From Cohnella candidum (GTDB lineage: Bacteria > Bacillota > Bacilli > Paenibacillales > Paenibacillaceae), in the NCBI RefSeq assembly GCF_003713065.1, contig NZ_CP033433.1, positions 2,915,001 through 2,979,000 of the forward strand: a stretch of 64,000 bases of DNA. Direction: 5' to 3'. The notes beneath the pieces are model-generated. The model saw nothing but the letters and a program-made list of their open reading frames with translations. It did no database searches and was not told the DNA's origin. Position 1 is the first letter of the stretch; every line of letters starts with the position of its first letter. The position numbers and the translations under genes are program-made. Positions 60,166 through 64,000 of this stretch are shown in pieces.

Positions 60166-60181
60166 ATGATAGGCCTATCAT
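60166..60181. promoter_or_regulatory. Palindrome in the serC/thpR divergent promoter region
   Basis: ATGATAGGCCTATCAT is a perfect 16-bp inverted repeat 32 bp before the serC start. It may be an operator; the regulator is unknown. Confidence 0.45.
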
Positions 60182-60267
60182 AACAAAGGGGGGGCGACGG
60201 GAGCAACCTAAAAAAGGCCCGTTTCACCCCAAAAAAGCCGAAATTCCGAACGAAAGGTGACATGTAT

Positions 60268-60855
60268 ATGAGTAACCTTCGCCTTTTTATCGGCGTTGCT
60301 CTTTCCCCATCCCTGACCGAACGGATCTCCCCGATCATGGACCGGCTCGCGTCGGAGCTTCCATTCCGCAAATGGACGCACCCCGAGGATCTCCACGTGA
60401 CGCTTCATTTTCTCGGGGACACGCCGGAAGACCGAGTCGAGGCCGTCGCCAAGGCCATGGAAGATATCGCCGCGAATACGGAACCGATGGACCTGCGTTT
60501 GACAGAGCCGGGCACATTCGGCCCCCCGGCGGCGCCTCGCATCCTCTGGCTTGGCTTGACCGAACCGTCGCGGCAGGGAGGGCTCGCCCGGCTTCAAGCG
60601 GAGCTTGCGCCTAAACTCGCCGAGGCAGGATGCCGCTTGGAGGACCGGCCGTTCCGCGCCCATCTGACGCTGGCGCGCCAGGGCGGTGCCGGCTGCACCC
60701 GGGCGGCGATTGCCGCCGCATGGCAAACGGCGGCCCCCGAAGCCGCCGCTAAGCCGCTCGAATGGACCGCCGATCGCGTTACGCTATTCTTGTCTCATTT
60801 AGGGAAAAGGCCGAGTTATGAAAAACGGAGGGAGTTCCCGTTTCGCCGGTCATAA
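60268..60855 (+). CDS. thpR: RNA 2',3'-cyclic phosphodiesterase ThpR
   Basis: A 195-residue 2H phosphoesterase. The two catalytic HxTx motifs are HVTLHFLG (about 43) and HLTLARQ (about 132). The ATG at 60268 has better spacing from AAAGGTGA than the ATG 6 bp upstream. Family enzymes open 2',3'-cyclic phosphates and can ligate tRNA halves in vitro. The last 40 bp overlap the convergent LacI-type gene. Confidence 0.9.
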   Translation: MSNLRLFIGVALSPSLTERISPIMDRLASELPFRKWTHPEDLHVTLHFLGDTPEDRVEAVAKAMEDIAANTEPMDLRLTEPGTFGPPAAPRILWLGLTEPSRQGGLARLQAELAPKLAEAGCRLEDRPFRAHLTLARQGGAGCTRAAIAAAWQTAAPEAAAKPLEWTADRVTLFLSHLGKRPSYEKRREFPFRRS

Positions 60856-61850
60856 TCCGAGGATTCCCGAATGATCAGCTTGGAATCGATCACGAATTCG
60901 CGCGTGCCTTGAAACTCGTTGTCGTTCATGATGTCGATCAGCTTCTCCGCCATCAGCGCGCCCATCGCGTATTTCGGCTGTTCGACCGTGCTGAGCGGCG
61001 GGGACAAGTACTTGGTGATCCGGTTGTTGTCCACCCCGACGACGGCCAAATCCTCGGGAATCCGGATGTTCCTTTCCCTGCACGCCTTGTAGACCCCGAG
61101 CGCCATTTCGTCGTTGGCTACGTAGACCGCCGTGAACGGAACGCCACGTTCGATCAGCCGGATCATGGCCGCATAGCCGCCCTGCTCGTGGAAATCGCCG
61201 TTGTCCATCAGGCCGGGAGCGAACGGAATATGGTGCTCTTTCATCGCTTTCATGTAGCCTTCCATCCGCTCGTAACTGTCGAGCGAATCGGCGTAACCGG
61301 CGATATACGCGATGCTGCGGTGGCCGAGCTCGATTAAGTGCGTGACCGCCTGGTCGGAAAACTTGACGTTGTTCGTTTTGACGGTCGGAATTTTGTCATG
61401 GTTGACGGGCCTTCCGATGATGCCGATGAAATGTCCTTTGTCGATATAATCGAAAATCAATTCGTCGGCCGCGTACGGGGCGACGAGGATCATCGCGTCG
61501 ACGGCGCGGTTGGGCAGCAGGCCGAGATATTCCTTCTCCTTCTCCGGCTTGTTGTCCGAGTCGCAGATGATCACTTTGTATTTGCGGGCGTGCGCCATGT
61601 TCTCGACGCCCTTGATAATCTCCGCAAAGTAAGAGTTGTTGATGTCCGGCACGATGACGCCGATCGTCATCGTTCTTTGCGAGCGCAGCTGTTTGGCCGC
61701 CGCGTGGGGATGGTAATCCATCTCCTCGATGACCTGCAGTACCTTGCGCTTCGTTTTTTCCGTGACCAGGTTGCTGTCGTTCAATACGCGCGACACGGTG
61801 GCGGGGGACACGCCCGCTCTCCGAGCCACGTCTACGATCTTATTATCCAC
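60816..61850 (-). CDS. LacI-family transcriptional regulator
   Basis: A 344-residue repressor starting at GTG (MDNKIVDVARRAGVSPATVS). The LacI helix-turn-helix fills residues 5-25, with a hinge helix HPHAAAKQLRSQ, then a periplasmic-binding-protein-like effector domain ending in AVVGVDNN and STVEQPKYAMG. It probably regulates the adjacent GH2/sugar-binding genes. Its promoter lies in the 3' end of the GH2 gene. The 3' end overlaps thpR by 40 bp on the opposite strand. Confidence 0.92.
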   Translation of the reverse strand: MDNKIVDVARRAGVSPATVSRVLNDSNLVTEKTKRKVLQVIEEMDYHPHAAAKQLRSQRTMTIGVIVPDINNSYFAEIIKGVENMAHARKYKVIICDSDNKPEKEKEYLGLLPNRAVDAMILVAPYAADELIFDYIDKGHFIGIIGRPVNHDKIPTVKTNNVKFSDQAVTHLIELGHRSIAYIAGYADSLDSYERMEGYMKAMKEHHIPFAPGLMDNGDFHEQGGYAAMIRLIERGVPFTAVYVANDEMALGVYKACRERNIRIPEDLAVVGVDNNRITKYLSPPLSTVEQPKYAMGALMAEKLIDIMNDNEFQGTREFVIDSKLIIRESSDYDRRNGNSLRFS

Positions 61851-61886
61851 GGAATTCCAGCCTCGGATCGGTACGATTTTCTCCTC

Positions 61887-61915
61887 ATTATAGGCCTAGA
61901 TTAAATCGATTTCAA
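61887..61915 (-). promoter_or_regulatory. Promoter and operator-like site of the LacI-type gene
   Basis: TTGAAA (61915-61910), a 17-bp spacer and TATAAT (61892-61887) on the minus strand. The spacer and -35 contain TGAAATCGATTTAA (61914-61901), one base from the LacI/CcpA pattern TGNAANCGNTTNCA. The whole promoter overlaps the last codons of the GH2 gene. Confidence 0.7.
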
Positions 61916-63848
61916 TATTCGCCAATCTCCGGTAATCGGTTCGCAGGCGTTCGAGCAGCGGCTTCGGCGTCCGTCGGTCCATATGGAAGAGCCCGAACGT
62001 GTCGATCCAGTCGTTATGGTTGACGTACCAATCGTACAGAATCCAGAAGTCGATTCCCGCGAGGTATCCCTCCGGCCGGCCCGGTCCGGCGGCTTTCTCC
62101 AGCAGGGCCCGCAGCGTCTCCCGGTAGATTTCCGTTTGCATGTGGGCCTCCGCGTCTCCCTCCCCCGTCCAATGGCCGAATTCCGTGTTGAGAATCGGTT
62201 TGTCCGGAAATGCCCGGTGGGCGCGTTCCAGGAAGTCGAGCGTTCCTTCGTAAGGCGTGCCGCCGTGGAAAATGCCGAAGTACATCGTCCAGCCGGCGAC
62301 GTCCAGCGGTTCCATGGACGGATCCGAAGGTCCCGGTTGATCGGCCGCGGCGCTTTGCGTGATTAACCGACCGTCGTCATAGCGGGAACGAAGGTCGTTC
62401 ACCAGCATCCGGTTATGCTCAAGCCGCAGGGCCACGTCCTTCGACTCGTTCTGCGTGCTCCACAGAAGCACGGATGGCCGGTTGTACTGGGAGAACACCA
62501 TTTCCCTCCACATTTGCAAAGCCAGCCCGCGTTCCCGCTGCGCCTCGTAATGCTCGGTTTCGAACTGCCAGAGAGGAATCTCGCTCATGGCCGCGAGTCC
62601 CAACCGGTCGAGCAAAATGTACGTATGGACATGGTTCGGATAATGCCCGGTCCGCACCATATTCGCATGGAGAGAGCGGGCATGCTCGAGATCGGCGCGA
62701 ATCCGGTCCCATGAAGCCGTCCTCCCGGTATCCGGCCACTCCTCGTGGCGGGCGATGCCCGCGAGGAACACCGGTTTCCCGTTGAGCAGAAGCCGCGTCT
62801 TGTTCGTCGACACGGTTCGAAGGCCGAATTGCGCGGCGAACCGGTCGACCTCACGCTTCCCTGTCTCCCCCGTCTCTTCCGTCAACGTGAACTCGCCTAC
62901 GTAGAGATGGGGGAAGCCGAGCGACCACAGCTTCGGCTCGGCGATCTTTACGTCCCAGCCCAGCACCCGCACTTCCCCGGCATCCAAGTCCAAGCCGGCC
63001 TCTAGCGGCCGGTCCGTCACCGCGGGGATTCCTTTGATTCGCGCGGCCTCCGGCGCGGACAGGAAAAGCTCGCTCTCCGCATCGGCTTCGAACACTTTCC
63101 CCCGCAGGCGAACGTGCCGTTTCACAGACCCGCCGTTGCGGACGACGGCGTGTATTCGCACTTCGCCGTCCGTTCCGGTCGGCACGAAATCCGCCCTCAC
63201 GACGTGGACCGCGTCCGTAACCTCCAAGTATAGGTCTTGAATAACTCCGGTGTAGTTGAAGAAATCCGTGCCTTGAACGGCAGGAATCGTATCGTTCCGG
63301 CTTCCCCACGGCGGATTGTCGACCCGGATCCGGATTTCGTTCGTGTTGGCTCGAACGCAGGACGTGACGTCGAAAGCGAACGGCGTGAACCCGCCTTCGT
63401 GGACGCCGACCCATTCGCCGTTCACCCACAAATCGGCGACGTAACTGACTCCCAGCGCCTTCAAAGTCAGACATCCGGAAGCAACGTCCGCCTCCGTCAG
63501 CTCGAACGTCCGCCGATACCAGACGCCGTCCTCATAGGTTTCGGCCGCGCCGGCCTTTTCCTCGCCGGTCAGCCGGTTCTCCGGCATCGGCAAAACATGC
63601 GGCTGCCAATCGTCGCCATCCCCGACGAGGAATCCCCCTTCCCGTTCCAGCACTTCCCTCAGCCAAGTCTCTCCTCTCGGCGACATGGTCAAATTGTGGG
63701 CCGCCCGGAATCTCCGTTTTAGCCACCTGCCGGACAGCGCGATCGTTCTTCGCTGTTGGGGATCGAATGACGGCACGGGCATTCCGTTCTGCCAAGGAAC
63801 GGCCGCGCCGTCCACTGTCCTTAAACCCAACGTCGTCTGCAAGCGCAT
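61896..63848 (-). CDS. Glycoside hydrolase family 2 protein (beta-galactosidase/glucuronidase-like)
   Basis: A 650-residue cytoplasmic enzyme. It has an N-terminal sugar-binding jelly roll (VWYRRTFELTEADV, LWVNGEWVGVHEGGFTPFAF), an Ig-like domain (about 215-345), then a TIM barrel. The acid/base Glu lies in LLWSTQNES (about residue 468) and the nucleophile Glu in PILNTEFGHW (about 566). It is shorter than classic LacZ and closer to beta-glucuronidase/mannosidase-like GH2 forms. Substrate not certain. It lies between a solute-binding gene and a LacI-type regulator, so it likely cleaves an imported glycoside. Confidence 0.88.
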   Translation of the reverse strand: MRLQTTLGLRTVDGAAVPWQNGMPVPSFDPQQRRTIALSGRWLKRRFRAAHNLTMSPRGETWLREVLEREGGFLVGDGDDWQPHVLPMPENRLTGEEKAGAAETYEDGVWYRRTFELTEADVASGCLTLKALGVSYVADLWVNGEWVGVHEGGFTPFAFDVTSCVRANTNEIRIRVDNPPWGSRNDTIPAVQGTDFFNYTGVIQDLYLEVTDAVHVVRADFVPTGTDGEVRIHAVVRNGGSVKRHVRLRGKVFEADAESELFLSAPEAARIKGIPAVTDRPLEAGLDLDAGEVRVLGWDVKIAEPKLWSLGFPHLYVGEFTLTEETGETGKREVDRFAAQFGLRTVSTNKTRLLLNGKPVFLAGIARHEEWPDTGRTASWDRIRADLEHARSLHANMVRTGHYPNHVHTYILLDRLGLAAMSEIPLWQFETEHYEAQRERGLALQMWREMVFSQYNRPSVLLWSTQNESKDVALRLEHNRMLVNDLRSRYDDGRLITQSAAADQPGPSDPSMEPLDVAGWTMYFGIFHGGTPYEGTLDFLERAHRAFPDKPILNTEFGHWTGEGDAEAHMQTEIYRETLRALLEKAAGPGRPEGYLAGIDFWILYDWYVNHNDWIDTFGLFHMDRRTPKPLLERLRTDYRRLANIEIDLI

Positions 63849-63885
63849 GTCATCCCTCTCTCCCGACTTCCGCCGAAATCAAGGA

Positions 63886-63925
63886 GGGGATGAAGATCCG
63901 ACCGTTCGGCCTTCTCTTCATCCCC
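63886..63925 (-). terminator. Stem-loop between the binding-protein and GH2 genes
   Basis: An 11-bp stem GGGGATGAAGA/TCTTCATCCCC with an inner CCGA/TCGG stem; the T run is weak on the minus strand. It is probably a 3'-end stabiliser with partial read-through. Confidence 0.6.
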
Positions 63926-63945
63926 CGCCTCGTCAAACGGTGATT

Positions 63946-64000
63946 TTACTGGATTCCTTTTTCGTCGAAGTACTTATTCGCTTCGGTCTTCGTGTACTCG
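63946..64000 (-). CDS. C-terminal end of a probable ABC sugar-binding protein (cut by window edge)
   Basis: The last 17 codons, ending EYTKTEANKYFDEKGIQ, before a TAA at 63948-63946. This kind of ending and the position upstream of a GH2 gene fit an extracellular solute-binding protein, but too little is visible for a firm call. Confidence 0.4.
   Translation of the reverse strand, partial: EYTKTEANKYFDEKGIQ

Overview
The window looks like chromosomal DNA from a spore-forming, GC-rich member of the Paenibacillaceae (Paenibacillus/Cohnella-like). The reasons are a YesM/YesN-type two-component pair beside a sugar ABC transporter without its own ATPase, several large glycoside hydrolases, SpoVR, PrkA, an AbrB-like regulator with two Spo0A boxes, Gram-positive ribosome binding sites and many TTG/GTG starts. 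I see no rRNA, tRNA, CRISPR array, prophage or classical transposase. The genus is inferred from gene content and cannot be fixed from the sequence alone.

Layout. 1-6.3 kb: end of a hypothetical protein, a membrane protein, a NarL-type two-component system, then a small nuclease-like/winged-helix gene bracketed on both sides by seven copies of a short repeat, and an SRPBCC protein. 6.4-14.2 kb: a secreted modular GH44 glucanase and a group of three aldo/keto reductases with a 3-hydroxyisobutyrate-dehydrogenase-like enzyme. 14.3-26.3 kb: a carbohydrate-use locus (GH31, a large glycosidase-like protein, solute-binding lipoprotein, two permeases, YesN-type regulator, YesM-type kinase). Three of its promoters share an operator-like motif at a fixed distance from the -10 box. 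26.3-26.9 kb: two different minisatellites, both with a 51-bp period. 26.9-31.4 kb: a Sia-type switch (SiaB kinase, SiaC, SiaA phosphatase) whose output protein is a GGDEF/HD-GYP fusion.

31.4-41.5 kb: RsgA, a 26-residue peptide gene with its own strong promoter and two tandem terminators, a guanylate-kinase-like protein, RecQ, HelD, and a MoxR/DUF58/DUF4129 operon. 41.5-49.8 kb: a zinc-type ArsR repressor with a perfect 18-bp-arm operator driving a His-rich CDF exporter, SpoVR, a PAS/GGDEF/EAL protein, an SDR, a MATE transporter and a methyltransferase. 49.9-53.3 kb: an agr-type quorum-sensing locus with unusual parts: an AgrD whose ring position is serine, a REC-less LytTR protein, and a kinase-less paralogue of the AgrC sensor domain. 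53.3-64 kb: PrkA, a DUF2161 nuclease-like protein, a Rieske protein, an aminotransferase-fold protein lacking its catalytic lysine, a 48-residue membrane protein, the AbrB-like regulator, TrmL, SerC, ThpR, a LacI-type regulator, a GH2 enzyme and the last codons of a probable sugar-binding protein.

How the parts work together. The GH31 locus and the GH2/LacI locus are two separately regulated sugar-capture modules. The Sia cluster and the PAS/GGDEF/EAL protein are two cyclic-di-GMP inputs. The agr-like locus, AbrB-like gene, SpoVR and PrkA point to density- and stationary-phase control. The most unusual items are the repeat-bracketed nuclease gene, the serine AgrD locus, the Sia/GGDEF-HD-GYP fusion and the tiny peptide gene.
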